NCBI GenBank assembly: GCA_964635065.1
Contig: CAZWMK010000040.1
Coordinates: 1-17,446 of the forward strand
DNA: 17,446 bases
DNA from: CAZWMK01 sp964635065
GTDB lineage: Bacteria; Pseudomonadota; Alphaproteobacteria; Sphingomonadales; Sphingomonadaceae
Direction of reading: 5' to 3'
Shown here: positions 1 through 7,826 of the stretch, piece by piece
How positions within the stretch are numbered: the first letter of the stretch is position 1
Layout of the letters: each line of letters starts with the position of its first letter
The notes under the pieces: model-generated
Databases searched by the model: none
What the model was told of the DNA's origin: nothing
The model's input: the letters and a program-made list of their open reading frames with translations, nothing else
Position numbers and translations under genes: made by a program

Positions 1-1
1 T

Positions 2-145
2 GCGCCCGGTCTGTTCGATAGCGACGCAGCGCGCAATTTTCGTGACATGCTCGACAATCAGCTTCTGTCCGACATCAAGGACAAGGGCACAGGCGTTGGC
101 CGGATGCTGGCGGATGCGCTGCCCCGCCGGGAGGAACCACGATGA
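2..145 (+). CDS. flgJ: Flagellar rod-binding protein FlgJ, C-terminal end (partial)
   Basis: The frame is open from the first base of the window and ends at a TGA overlapping the flgK start (ATGA, 142-145). The visible 47 residues include GLFDSDAARNFRDMLDNQ followed by GTGVGRMLADAL. This resembles the end of the FlgJ rod-binding domain, where a conserved helix precedes a G-x-G-hydrophobic segment. The protein stops right after this domain, so no C-terminal muramidase domain is present, as is usual for alphaproteobacterial FlgJ. Its role would be capping or scaffolding rod assembly in the periplasm. Translational coupling to flgK supports the assignment. The N-terminus lies outside the window. 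Confidence 0.8.
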   Translation, partial: APGLFDSDAARNFRDMLDNQLLSDIKDKGTGVGRMLADALPRREEPR

Positions 146-1497
146 ACAATCTCTCCGATATCGGCGCGGCAGGCCTTCTCGCGCATGCCCGCGCGCTGAC
201 AACGGTCGGCGACAACATCGCTCAGGCAGGTGTTGCGGGATACAGCCGCCGGACCGCACAGCTTGCCCCCACGATTGCAGGCCTGCCATCGCCGTTTCTG
301 CGCGCCGATGCACCGGGCGGGCTGGTGAGGGTGGACATGATCGCGCGCAGCGCCGATGCGATCCGCGCGGTTCATGCCCGCGATGGCGCCAGCAATGCCG
401 AACGGCTGGCGACCCAGGGCGACTGGCTGCGGCGGATCGAAGGCATCTTGACCGGCCCGCACAACCTGCCCGCCAGCTATGGCCGGTTCCGCGATGCACT
501 GGACGATCTTGCTGCGGCCCCCACCGCACCCGCTGCACGCGATGCGGTTCTGTCCAGCGCCCAGGCCCTTGCCGAACAGATCCGCGGCACGGCGGCGGCA
601 CTTGTGGCCACCGATGCCGAGATACTGTCTGCCGGACAGACCGCCGCCGCTGCCATCAACACGGCTGGCACACGGCTGGCAGCCGTCAACCGGCAGTTGC
701 TGCGCGCCCCGGCCGGATCGGATGCCGCCGCCCAATATGCCGATGAACGCGACCGGCTGTTGACCACCATGGCACAAGGCATCGACATCGCGGTCAGCCT
801 TGACGCGCATGGCCGCGCAACCGTGCGGCTTGCAGGTGACCCGGCAAGGCAGCTTGTCCACAACGACAATGCCACGCCGCTGGCCCACGACCGCGCAGGC
901 CAGCTCGTGTTCGATCCCTATGGGGCGCCCATTCCGGTCGTGGCGCGTGAAGGACAGCTCGCGGGTCTTGCCGCCGCCCGTGCGACGCTGCGCGAACGCC
1001 TGACGGCCCTCGACAACAGCGCCCACAACCTCGCATCGACAGTCAACACCGGCCTGACCGCTGCCATCGACCTCGACGGCCTGCCCGGCACCGCCCTGTT
1101 CGATCTGCCTGCCGGTGCACCGGCCACCATGCTGACCGTCCTGCCGCTCGGCCCGCGCGCGCTGGCTGTCGCGGGGGCTGCCAGCGCCGGGATCAGCGAC
1201 AGCCGCGACAACAGCGCGTTGCGTGCGCTCATGGTCATGCTCGACCAGAATGATCCCGCAAGGCAACTGCAAAGCGAGATCGACGGGCAGGCCAGCCTCA
1301 CCGCCATCACCAGCCAGCTTGCCAATGCCGCAGCCCTTGTCCGCGACCAGGCCGAAACCGAACTGGAGGCGCGGCGCGGCGTCAACCTCGACGAGGAGGC
1401 CGCCGATCTCATGCGCCTGCAACAAGCCTATGAAGCCGCCGCCAAGGTCATTGCCACCGCGCAGAACCTGTTTGCCACGATCGTCGAAATTCGCTGA
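142..1497 (+). CDS. flgK: Flagellar hook-associated protein 1 FlgK
   Basis: This 451-residue protein forms the first hook-filament junction layer after export by the flagellar type III system. The N-terminus has the rod/hook/filament signature: an AL-x2-x-GDNIAQAGVAGYSRR segment at about residues 18-37, matching the usual NNIANANTPGYSRQ motif. The C-terminus carries NLDEEAADLMRLQQAYEAAAKVIATAQNLF, the classic FlgK D0 helix. At 451 residues it is shorter than the roughly 550-residue enterobacterial protein, so the outer D2/D3 region is reduced. The start overlaps the flgJ stop (ATGA). Its own TGA shares one base with the flgL ATG (1495-1499), so the three genes are translationally coupled. The long open frame on the opposite strand is a GC-rich shadow. 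Confidence 0.95.
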   Translation: MNNLSDIGAAGLLAHARALTTVGDNIAQAGVAGYSRRTAQLAPTIAGLPSPFLRADAPGGLVRVDMIARSADAIRAVHARDGASNAERLATQGDWLRRIEGILTGPHNLPASYGRFRDALDDLAAAPTAPAARDAVLSSAQALAEQIRGTAAALVATDAEILSAGQTAAAAINTAGTRLAAVNRQLLRAPAGSDAAAQYADERDRLLTTMAQGIDIAVSLDAHGRATVRLAGDPARQLVHNDNATPLAHDRAGQLVFDPYGAPIPVVAREGQLAGLAAARATLRERLTALDNSAHNLASTVNTGLTAAIDLDGLPGTALFDLPAGAPATMLTVLPLGPRALAVAGAASAGISDSRDNSALRALMVMLDQNDPARQLQSEIDGQASLTAITSQLANAAALVRDQAETELEARRGVNLDEEAADLMRLQQAYEAAAKVIATAQNLFATIVEIR

Positions 1498-2420
1498 TGA
1501 TGCACATTCCCCGCTTGTCGACCGCCCAGCAGTTTGCCGCCGATCAGGGCCGGATGCGCCGGATAGAGGCGGAAAGCGCGCAAAGCCAGACGCGCATTGC
1601 CACCGGCCAGCGCCTGTCCCGTCCTTCGGACGATCCGGGCGCTGCGGCCCGTATCGCGCTGCTCGACCGGCAACTGGCCGACAGCACGCAGGACATGCGC
1701 ACCATCGACCACCTGTCCGCACGATGGAGCCGCATCGACCAGAGCCTTGGCGCGATGGCGATCCCGTTGCAGCGCGTGCAGGAAATCCTGCTCCTTGCCT
1801 CAAGCGACAACCACGCTCCGTCCGATCGCCAGACCATGGCCACCGAGCTTTCCGGCCTCGTCGACCAGCTGTTTGCCGAAATGGCCCGCGTCGATGCCGA
1901 TGGCATGCCGCTCCATGCAGGCAGCACCGCACGGCCACCCTATGTCAAGGGAGCAACAGGCGCCATCCAGCCAACGGGAGACAGCGCCGGGCCGGTCATC
2001 GCGCTGCGCGATGGCGCCCAGCTTGCCACGGGGCTGCATCTTCCTGATCTGATCGGTCCGCGCGATCCGCTCGATCCCGCAAGCGATCTCTTCGGATCGC
2101 TCGAAGGCGCGCAGGCAGCGCTTGTCAGCGGTCAGGCCAGCGCCGATGTGCTTGCGCCATTTCTTTCGCGCATACAGACATTCACCGCCACGCTTGCCGA
2201 TGGTCAGGCGCAGGCGGGCAGCATTCTTGGTCGCCTCGACATGCTGCGCGAGGCGCACAACGCCCGCCAGCTCGACCTGAAGACTGAACGCGCGCCACTG
2301 GCCGATACCGATGTCGGCGCCGAAATCGTCAAGGTTCAGCAAGCCGCAATGATCCTTGACGCCAGCAGAAGCCTGTTCGCCCGCGTGCGCGCGACATCGC
2401 TGTTCGACTTTCTGCGCTAA
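1497..2420 (+). CDS. flgL: Flagellar hook-associated protein 3 FlgL
   Basis: This 307-residue protein would form the second hook-filament junction layer, between FlgK and flagellin. The N-terminal flagellin-like helix has RIATGQRLSRPSDDPGAAARIALL at about residues 33-56, equivalent to the flagellin motif with S-G-x-R-[IL]-x3-x-D-D-x-A. The C-terminus has ADTDVGAEIVKVQQAAMILDASRSLFARV, the terminal D0 helix shared by FlgL and flagellin. The length is close to the family norm of about 300-320. It is the last gene of this flagellar run. No clear rho-independent terminator was seen downstream, and 2421-2609 holds no convincing gene. Confidence 0.95.
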   Translation: MMHIPRLSTAQQFAADQGRMRRIEAESAQSQTRIATGQRLSRPSDDPGAAARIALLDRQLADSTQDMRTIDHLSARWSRIDQSLGAMAIPLQRVQEILLLASSDNHAPSDRQTMATELSGLVDQLFAEMARVDADGMPLHAGSTARPPYVKGATGAIQPTGDSAGPVIALRDGAQLATGLHLPDLIGPRDPLDPASDLFGSLEGAQAALVSGQASADVLAPFLSRIQTFTATLADGQAQAGSILGRLDMLREAHNARQLDLKTERAPLADTDVGAEIVKVQQAAMILDASRSLFARVRATSLFDFLR

Positions 2421-2609
2421 ACTCATGTCCGGTGATGCCGACTGCAAACCCCGACCAGGCCCCGTGCGGCGCTTGAGCGTCATGTCGCCGTTCGCGTCAG
2501 CTTGAACGAAAAAAGCTTGCGACAGCCCGCAACCGCATCCGATAGCGATGGACCTTAGCCTGTCGCCTTGTCATGATGCCCAAAACAAGGGGAGAGGACA
2601 GGTCATCGC

Positions 2610-3338
2610 ATGATCAAGCTGATCCATTGCCTGCGTCGTCAGCCGCATCTGACTCTGGCTGAATTTCAGGCCCATTGGCTGGACGTCCACGCCCGTCACA
2701 GCCGCGACAATCCGGCGATCCGGCGGGCCGTGCAGTATCACCGCCTGCCCGATGATCCGGTGATGCAGGCCATGGCACAGGCGGATGGCACCGTCGTCGA
2801 CCCTTATGACGGGGTGGATGTCAGTTGGTGGGACGATGTCGATGCCCTTGCGCGTGAACTCTCGGGTCCCCGCATGGCCGCAGCGCTGGAGGATGCGCGG
2901 CATTTCATCGACCATGACCGCTCGACGGCGATGATCGCCAGGGAACGCGTCATTTTCGAGCCGGAGGACAGCCCCGGGCTTGTCCTTTTCGAATGTCTGC
3001 GCCGCCGCCCCGATATCGACCATGCCGAGTTTTCCCAGCGCTGGCATGAGCATGGCAAAATCGGTTTCCGTTCGCGCGCGACCGGCATCCTCAAAGGCTA
3101 TGTCCAGAATGTCGGGATTGTCGACGGACACCCGGCCGGGCTGGATTTGCGATCGGGCAACCCCGCCTATGATGGGGTGACAAACGGCTATTTCGAAAGC
3201 GTCGCCAAATTGAAGGCGCTTCTCGCCATGCCACTCGTCACGAAAGACGCCTATGAGGACGAATGTCTTTTCATGGACCACAAGCGCTGCGCCTATATGG
3301 TGACGCGCCGTCATCTCATCCGCGACTATATCCGCTGA
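2610..3338 (+). CDS. Tandem EthD-domain (dimeric alpha/beta barrel) protein
   Basis: The protein has 242 residues. Two similar ferredoxin-like halves are visible. The first opens MIKLIHCLRRQPHLTLAEFQAHWLDVHA, and the second, near residue 129, reads VLFECLRRRPDIDHAEFSQRWHEHG. Both follow the EthD pattern of a beta strand, an RxP loop, then an F-x2-x-W-x2-H helix. It is therefore a one-chain duplicate of a domain that normally dimerises. EthD-type proteins often accompany aromatic or ether degradation enzymes, with roles from small-molecule isomerisation to unknown. The start is preceded by a GGGGAGAGGACAGG Shine-Dalgarno-like run. It is convergent with the ThuA-like gene, 15 bases apart, and opposite to the Rieske block. 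Membership in the same pathway is inference. Confidence 0.8.
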   Translation: MIKLIHCLRRQPHLTLAEFQAHWLDVHARHSRDNPAIRRAVQYHRLPDDPVMQAMAQADGTVVDPYDGVDVSWWDDVDALARELSGPRMAAALEDARHFIDHDRSTAMIARERVIFEPEDSPGLVLFECLRRRPDIDHAEFSQRWHEHGKIGFRSRATGILKGYVQNVGIVDGHPAGLDLRSGNPAYDGVTNGYFESVAKLKALLAMPLVTKDAYEDECLFMDHKRCAYMVTRRHLIRDYIR

Positions 3339-3353
3339 GCGGCCTGCCCCGGC

Positions 3354-4130
3354 TCAGACGAGGCCGGCAGTCCAGCGGATGCCGCGGCGCACGATATCGC
3401 GGAAGATGTCATCGTCCCATGGCCCTGGATTGACCGGTGCCTCCGCCATCAGCGGCTGCATATCATAACGGCCGCAGCAGTGGCCGAGCGTCAGATAAAG
3501 CACGCCGCCCTGGCCATGGCCTTTGACATAAAGCTGCGGGCGGGGCGGATCGTCAGGCCAGTCGCCCAGTTCATAGCCCGGCGCCTTGCCCTTGTAGCGC
3601 GCCGACATCAGGACATGAATATCGCCCAATGGGGTCAGCATATAGGGTTCGTCGACGATGGTGAAATCATCCAGCCCCGCTGTGACCGGATGGTCATGGT
3701 CCTCGATCCGGACATGGATCGGCTGCGCACCGAGGTGCGACTGGAAGCGACTGCCCAACAGCGCCATATAGCCCGGCGCGATATCGGGCGTCGGCGCCTT
3801 GACCAGTCCCGGTATGCGGACATTGCCGGTATTGATTTCCGGCCCGTCGGTGAAGTGGATCGGCGCGTTGGTCGCATGAACAGCAAACAGGCGCCCGCCG
3901 CGTGCGACAAAGGCCTCAAGCGCGGCTGTCTGGGCATCGTCCGGCATCAGGTCACAGGTGTAAAGCACGATGCCGCAATGGGCATCCAGCTTGTCCACCC
4001 CCGCAAAATCCTGCGCACAACTGGCCCGGATGCGGTCGTCTTCGGCCATGATCTGCAGCATCGCCAGCCGCGCACGGTCGAAATCATGATATTTGCCCCC
4101 GGTGATCAGGTGCAGGCGGCTTGGCGGCAT
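3354..4130 (-). CDS. ThuA-like domain protein
   Basis: This 258-residue protein has the ThuA (class I glutamine amidotransferase-like) fold. After a short N-terminal strand (LHLITGGKYHDF), a sheet strand and helix give IVLYTCDLMPDDAQTAALEAFVARGGRLFAVHA. Then comes HPVTAGLDDFTIVDEPYML, the hallmark ThuA segment of HPVT-x-GL-x-DF-x-x-x-DE-x-Y. Near the C-terminus GQGGVLYLTLGHCCGRYD resembles the family's G-R-V-F-x-x-x-x-GH segment. ThuA proteins are linked to sugar and glycoside catabolism, but the reaction is mostly unproven. The chosen ATG has GGGGAAGGATCGAAC in front of it. The in-frame ATG 29 codons upstream would run across the promoter-like region and is less likely. The preceding SnoaL gene is separated from it by a strong terminator, so it is probably its own transcription unit. 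Confidence 0.8.
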   Translation of the reverse strand: MPPSRLHLITGGKYHDFDRARLAMLQIMAEDDRIRASCAQDFAGVDKLDAHCGIVLYTCDLMPDDAQTAALEAFVARGGRLFAVHATNAPIHFTDGPEINTGNVRIPGLVKAPTPDIAPGYMALLGSRFQSHLGAQPIHVRIEDHDHPVTAGLDDFTIVDEPYMLTPLGDIHVLMSARYKGKAPGYELGDWPDDPPRPQLYVKGHGQGGVLYLTLGHCCGRYDMQPLMAEAPVNPGPWDDDIFRDIVRRGIRWTAGLV

Positions 4131-4146
4131 GTTCGATCCTTCCCCG

Positions 4147-4192
4147 GTGTGATTTTCACACACTATAGAAGTCTCTTTGCCACTGAATGCAA
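4147..4192 (-). promoter_or_regulatory. Putative promoter and operator palindrome of the ThuA-like gene
   Basis: On the minus strand TTGCAT (4187-4192) is followed 17-19 bases later by TCTATA/TATAGT (4162-4169), a plausible -35/-10 pair. Directly downstream, where transcription would start, is the inverted repeat GTGTGA-TTT-TCACAC (4147-4161) with 6-bp perfect arms. The position over the start site fits a repressor operator. The regulator is unknown. Confidence 0.4.
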
Positions 4193-4215
4193 CCCGCCGG
4201 ATCAGCCGGATCAAC

Positions 4216-4257
4216 AAAACAGCCGCATGCCCTTGATGAAAGGCATGCGGCTGTTTT
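4216..4257 (-). terminator. Strong rho-independent terminator after the SnoaL-like gene
   Basis: There are perfect 16-bp arms, AAAACAGCCGCATGCC (4216-4231) and GGCATGCGGCTGTTTT (4242-4257), with a 10-base loop. Read on the minus strand the GC-rich stem is followed by TTTTGTTG, 18 bases past the SnoaL-like stop codon. The A/T ends of the stem could let it work in both directions. It separates the catabolic block from the ThuA-like gene. Confidence 0.85.
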
Positions 4258-4275
4258 CTCAGGCGCGTGTGCGGC

Positions 4276-4743
4276 TCAGCCTTCGCTGTGCGCGTGCAGG
4301 TCGCCGACTTCGTTGCCCAGCGGGATCACGGAATCCTCATCGAACAGGCGCATTTTCCAGCCCGTCGGCGTGCGGACATATTCGATGTTATAGCAGCAGT
4401 GCACCAGCACCTGAACGCCGTTTCGGCCCTCGGCCTTGCCGATGACATAACCGCGCGCGCTGGCCTCGTCGCCTTCGATGCGCTTGATGTGGAAATTGGT
4501 CACATTGTGCACATGGTAGAGCGTTTCCTCGAACACGCCCTTGAAGAACTTGCGGATTGCATCATGTCCCTTGAACTTCTGCAGGCCGAGGTCTTCCACG
4601 TCGAAAACGGCGTCCGGGGTAAAGCAATCCAGCAAGCCATCAAGATCCGTGAAGCTGTCCACCGCCGCATAATAGCGCTGCAACACATCTTCCAGTGCTG
4701 CACGGTCTTCCAGCATGCGAATCCGCTTTTCAAGATCGGACAT
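4276..4743 (-). CDS. SnoaL-like (NTF2-fold) protein
   Basis: This 155-residue protein has the SnoaL/NTF2 arrangement. An N-terminal helix pair, EDRAALEDVLQRYYAAVDSFTDLDGLLDCFTPDAVFDVED, is followed by GHDAIRKFFKGVFEETLYHVHNVTNFHIKRIEGDEASARGYVIGKAE and a final sheet ending YVRTPTGWKMRLFDEDSV. This D-x-x-x-L-x-x-x-F-x-x-D-A-V-F motif is typical of SnoaL-like proteins next to Rieske oxygenases and dehydratases. These can be isomerases, dehydratases or non-catalytic partners, so the reaction cannot be fixed. The start has GGGAGGTGAATTGGA ahead of the ATG. It follows the Dabb-PASTA gene by 59 bases and is the last gene before the 16-bp terminator. Confidence 0.8.
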   Translation of the reverse strand: MSDLEKRIRMLEDRAALEDVLQRYYAAVDSFTDLDGLLDCFTPDAVFDVEDLGLQKFKGHDAIRKFFKGVFEETLYHVHNVTNFHIKRIEGDEASARGYVIGKAEGRNGVQVLVHCCYNIEYVRTPTGWKMRLFDEDSVIPLGNEVGDLHAHSEG

Positions 4744-4764
4744 TCCAATTCACCTCCCACACAT

Positions 4765-4788
4765 GTTCCGGCCACAGACCGCCGGAAC
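4765..4788 (-). repeat. Intergenic hairpin between the Dabb-PASTA and SnoaL-like genes
   Basis: GTTCCGGC (4765-4772) and GCCGGAAC (4781-4788) are perfect 8-bp arms around an 8-base loop. On the minus strand no T-run follows, so it is a poor terminator. It could be an mRNA processing or stability element between two cotranscribed genes. Confidence 0.4.
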
Positions 4789-4802
4789 AACATAAAGACA
4801 GT

Positions 4803-5435
4803 TTACCAGGCGGTTTTTTCAGCCGGCACGGCGGGACCGGTCAGCCAGTCGCCGGTGATGCCGATGTTGACCTTGGTGCCTTTTTCCACCTCGGTGTTCA
4901 CCTCGGGCGTCACGAACATGATCCGGTCCGGCGCCCAGACAGAGCCGATGATCTCCTCGACCTCGCCCAGTTCCAGACCGACCTTCTTCAGCATGTCGCG
5001 CGCCTGCGCCCTGGTGCGGCCGCGCAGTTCGGGAACATAGGCCTTCTTCGGATCGGCATGGATCGGCAGCACGCGCGCCTTTTCCTTTTCCGCCTCCTCG
5101 GCGGCCGCCTTGGCGTCAAAGCCCGGACCCCAGTAATCGATCTCCCAGTCGAACGAGATCATGTTTTCCAGAATATCGGGCAGAAACGGCGTCATCCGCA
5201 GATGCGCCCAGTGCGACATGTAGCGCTCCATCGCCTCGTAGCTGTCGATGTCGCAGCAGTTGGCGAAATCAAAGTCGCCGCTGTGATAGCGCGGTTCGCG
5301 CACGCACAGGCCGTGGCTGTAATCGCGCACTTCCTTATTCAGATGCGGCAGCTTCTTCACTTCCTCGAGGAAAAGATCGATCTTCTCCTGCGGCGCATCC
5401 TTCTTGAACTTGATCATGACAACGTGACGGATCAT
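4803..5435 (-). CDS. Dabb-domain protein fused to a C-terminal PASTA domain
   Basis: This 210-residue protein has no signal peptide. Residues 1 to about 100 form a stress-responsive A/B-barrel (Dabb) domain: MIRHVVMIKFKKDAPQEKIDLFLEEVKKLP, then a central HSGDFDFANCCDIDSYEAMERYMSHWAH segment. A charged linker (about 105-122, AAAEEAEKEKAR) leads to residues about 132-194, which read as one PASTA domain: YVPELRGRTRAQARDMLKKVGLELG, then TPEVNTEVEKGTKVNIGITG. Dabb proteins are cytoplasmic dimers, while PASTA domains are best known from extracytoplasmic parts of Ser/Thr kinases and penicillin-binding proteins. The pairing is therefore odd. The ATG chosen starts the Dabb fold exactly and has GGAAGGGG about 10 bases upstream. 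Earlier in-frame ATGs have worse spacing. It sits between the TonB receptor hairpin and the SnoaL-like gene. Confidence 0.75.
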   Translation of the reverse strand: MIRHVVMIKFKKDAPQEKIDLFLEEVKKLPHLNKEVRDYSHGLCVREPRYHSGDFDFANCCDIDSYEAMERYMSHWAHLRMTPFLPDILENMISFDWEIDYWGPGFDAKAAAEEAEKEKARVLPIHADPKKAYVPELRGRTRAQARDMLKKVGLELGEVEEIIGSVWAPDRIMFVTPEVNTEVEKGTKVNIGITGDWLTGPAVPAEKTAW

Positions 5436-5519
5436 GCCGGGCATACCCCTTCCCATAGCGTTAACTCTCAGAAACCGGTGATAAAGCGGATTCGGGCGCA
5501 CGGCGACCGAAAGATGAAA

Positions 5520-5544
5520 GCCGGATCGGCACTGCCGATCCGGC
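5520..5544 (-). terminator. Hairpin terminator or attenuator after the TonB-dependent receptor gene
   Basis: The arms GCCGGATCGGC (5520-5530) and GCCGATCCGGC (5534-5544) pair perfectly over 11 bp around a 3-base loop. On the minus strand it lies 11 bases after the receptor stop and is followed by TTTCATCTTT. The T-run is interrupted, so partial readthrough into the Dabb-PASTA and SnoaL-like genes is plausible. Confidence 0.65.
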
Positions 5545-5555
5545 CTGTATTCAAC

Positions 5556-7793
5556 TTACCATTTTACCTTGAAGTCAACACCATATTCCTGCGGCGCTCC
5601 CATCGAGGCCGTGGCATAGGCCGGTACGAAATAGCTCTTCTGACCATAATATTTCTTGTCGAAGATATTCCGACCATAAAGACCGATCGTCCACTGTTCA
5701 CTGGCGGGCGTCCATGACAGATTGGCGTTCACCAGATTGATACGCCCCACCTTTTCCTGCGGCAGCGATGTGAAGTTGGTGTATTTCGGGCTGGTATAAG
5801 TATCTTGCACGAAAAGCGCCGCATTGCCGCCGCCGACCGGTACGACATAGTTGAGACTGACCGCACCGCTCCACTCCGGTGCGTTCATGAGACGGTTGCC
5901 AGCATAGCTGACCGGTACAAGAACGCCCGCAGCATTAAGCGCCCGCGTGTCATACTTGCTGTATTTGGCGTCGAGATAGGCAAGCGAACCCGACAACGTC
6001 AGATTGTCGATCGGCAGTGCCGTCACTTCCAGTTCGACCCCCTTCGACTTGGCCTTGCCGGCATTGACAATCGTCGCGCTGTTGGCACCGCTGGCATAAG
6101 TCAGATTCTGCGTAACCTGCATGTCCTTGTACAGGTTATAGAAACCGGCAAGATTCACGCGCAGGCGACGGTCGAACAGATCGGCTTTCAGGCCCAGTTC
6201 AAAGGTATCGAGCGTTTCAGGATTGAACGGCCCGATATCCTCGGCCAGCGCGATACGACCCGTGAAGCCACCCGATTTGAAGCCGCGGGCATAATAGCCA
6301 TAGACCATCATGTCGTCCGTCGGCTTGTAATCCAGACCGATCTTCCAACCGAGCTTGTCCCACGACTTCTTGCCCGAGGCGGAGATGAACGAACCGGGGA
6401 TGATCGGATCGTTGAAGTTGGAATAACCGCCCGGCACCGTCGTGAAAGAGTTCGCCGTGGTCGATGTCGCCTTGGTCTTTTCGTGGGAGAAACGGATACC
6501 GGCCTGCAGACGCAGTTGTTCCGTGAGCTGGACATAGGTCTGCGAGAACAGCGACAGCGAGGTCATTTTCTGATGCTGCGTCTGCGGCTGCCCCAGCCCC
6601 AGTGCGAAGCCGTCAAGCTTCGTGCCCTGGATCAATGAATATTTCTGCTGGAAGGCAAAACCACCGAAAATCAGCTGAATTGAATCGCTGAGATTCACCG
6701 TATCGCGCAGTTCCTGCGAATATTGCTCATGCTCGATCTGGCGACGGCTTTGCAGCAGTACGGTAGGCAGCGCATCGTCATCACTGTAAAGATCGTTCTC
6801 GTATTTGCGGTAACTGGTGATCGAGACAATATCGCCGATACCCGATTCAAAGTTCTGCGTCAGCGTCAAGCTGTAGCTGTCGCGGTTGTTATAGTTCGGT
6901 TGATCGTTGCTCTGCCCACGCAGGAAGCCGCGATTGTTCGGCGAGCTGTAGACCGGATCATAGATCAAAAGGCTTGGGTCAGACAGGTTGAGGTTGGTCT
7001 GCGAACCATTGCGCGAACGTCCATATTCGCCGATCAGTGTCGCATCATAGGTCCCGTTGTCATACTTCAGGTAACCGCGCAGCGTCGACATGTTGACTTC
7101 GCCAAGGTTACTGCCATCAACGATGTTGGTGAAATAACCGTTGCGGCTGGTGTGCAGGACGCTGATCTTGCCGGCGAGATTTTCCGCAATAGGGAAGTTC
7201 AATGCAGCATTGACTTCGATACGATCATAATTGCCATAGGTCACCTGCGCTTCGCCGCCGAATTCGCCGGTAGGCTGCTTGGTGATAACGTTGATCACGC
7301 CGCCCGTGGTGTTTGCGCCGAACAAAGTGCCCTGCGGACCGCGCAGCACTTCAACGCGCTCGATGTCGAACAGATTGGTCAGCGCCGCCGTGTTCACGCC
7401 GACAACAACGCCGTCGACCACAACCGAGACAGTGGTGCCGACATAAGGATCGGGGTCGTTCACGCCGATGCCGCGAATGGTGAATACGGCGGAGTCCGGC
7501 GAGTTGGCCCACTGGTTGATCTGCAAGTTCGGGATCGAGTTGGCGAGGCCCGAAATATTGTTGATCTTCTGGCGTTCAAGCGCGGCACCGGTGACAGCAG
7601 CAACGGAAATCGGGACCGTCTGGAGGTTTTCGGCGCGCTTTTGCGCGGTCACGACGATTTCCTCAAGTCCGCCGGTGGACTGACCGGCTGCCTGCTCCTG
7701 CGCGTAAGACGGCGCAGAAAATGCCAGAAAAGATGCGCCGGCCATGAATGAAGTGGCCATGACGCGACCGATATTCAGTGAATTGAAATTCAT
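5556..7793 (-). CDS. TonB-dependent outer-membrane receptor
   Basis: The protein has 745 residues. A signal peptide ends near A31 (FLAFSAPSYA). The TonB box follows at about 44-52 (EEIVVTAQK). The plug domain spans roughly 55-175, with VFTIRGIGVND and VEVLRGPQGTLFGANTTGGVINVITKQP. A beta-barrel occupies the rest and ends in YGVDFKVKW, with the terminal aromatic residue used for outer-membrane assembly. It belongs to the large sphingomonad receptor group whose substrates are often aromatic compounds, terpenoids or glycans rather than siderophores. No substrate can be read from sequence. AGGGAGGGAAGG precedes the ATG. It starts 33 bases after the small alpha/beta-barrel gene and is probably cotranscribed with it and the Rieske gene. 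The gene is visibly less GC-rich than its neighbours, which is common for receptors rich in Asn, Thr, Tyr and Lys. Confidence 0.93.
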   Translation of the reverse strand: MNFNSLNIGRVMATSFMAGASFLAFSAPSYAQEQAAGQSTGGLEEIVVTAQKRAENLQTVPISVAAVTGAALERQKINNISGLANSIPNLQINQWANSPDSAVFTIRGIGVNDPDPYVGTTVSVVVDGVVVGVNTAALTNLFDIERVEVLRGPQGTLFGANTTGGVINVITKQPTGEFGGEAQVTYGNYDRIEVNAALNFPIAENLAGKISVLHTSRNGYFTNIVDGSNLGEVNMSTLRGYLKYDNGTYDATLIGEYGRSRNGSQTNLNLSDPSLLIYDPVYSSPNNRGFLRGQSNDQPNYNNRDSYSLTLTQNFESGIGDIVSITSYRKYENDLYSDDDALPTVLLQSRRQIEHEQYSQELRDTVNLSDSIQLIFGGFAFQQKYSLIQGTKLDGFALGLGQPQTQHQKMTSLSLFSQTYVQLTEQLRLQAGIRFSHEKTKATSTTANSFTTVPGGYSNFNDPIIPGSFISASGKKSWDKLGWKIGLDYKPTDDMMVYGYYARGFKSGGFTGRIALAEDIGPFNPETLDTFELGLKADLFDRRLRVNLAGFYNLYKDMQVTQNLTYASGANSATIVNAGKAKSKGVELEVTALPIDNLTLSGSLAYLDAKYSKYDTRALNAAGVLVPVSYAGNRLMNAPEWSGAVSLNYVVPVGGGNAALFVQDTYTSPKYTNFTSLPQEKVGRINLVNANLSWTPASEQWTIGLYGRNIFDKKYYGQKSYFVPAYATASMGAPQEYGVDFKVKW

Positions 7794-7826
7794 CCTTCCC
7801 TCCCTTTCAAGTAAATATCCCCATCT

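Noticed and set aside
58..1938. 626-codon open frame on the minus strand opposite flgK and flgL
   Set aside because: It is antisense to two clear flagellar genes, has low-complexity Arg/Gly/Ala-rich sequence and no family motif. It is a shadow of GC-rich codon use.
2421..2609. Possible hairpin AGCTT/AAGCT and promoter before the tandem EthD gene
   Set aside because: The stem is only 5 bp, and no -35/-10 pair stands out in this 189-base gap.
3339..3388. Possible terminator between the convergent EthD and ThuA-like genes
   Set aside because: CCGGC/GCCGG pairing is short, bulged and lacks a T-run; not enough to call.
6723..7751. 342-codon plus-strand frame opposite the TonB receptor
   Set aside because: Mirror of the receptor's codons, with no recognisable domain.
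5556..7793. Lower GC content of the TonB receptor as a sign of recent transfer
   Set aside because: Receptors rich in Asn, Thr, Tyr and Lys show this routinely, and no mobile element borders it.
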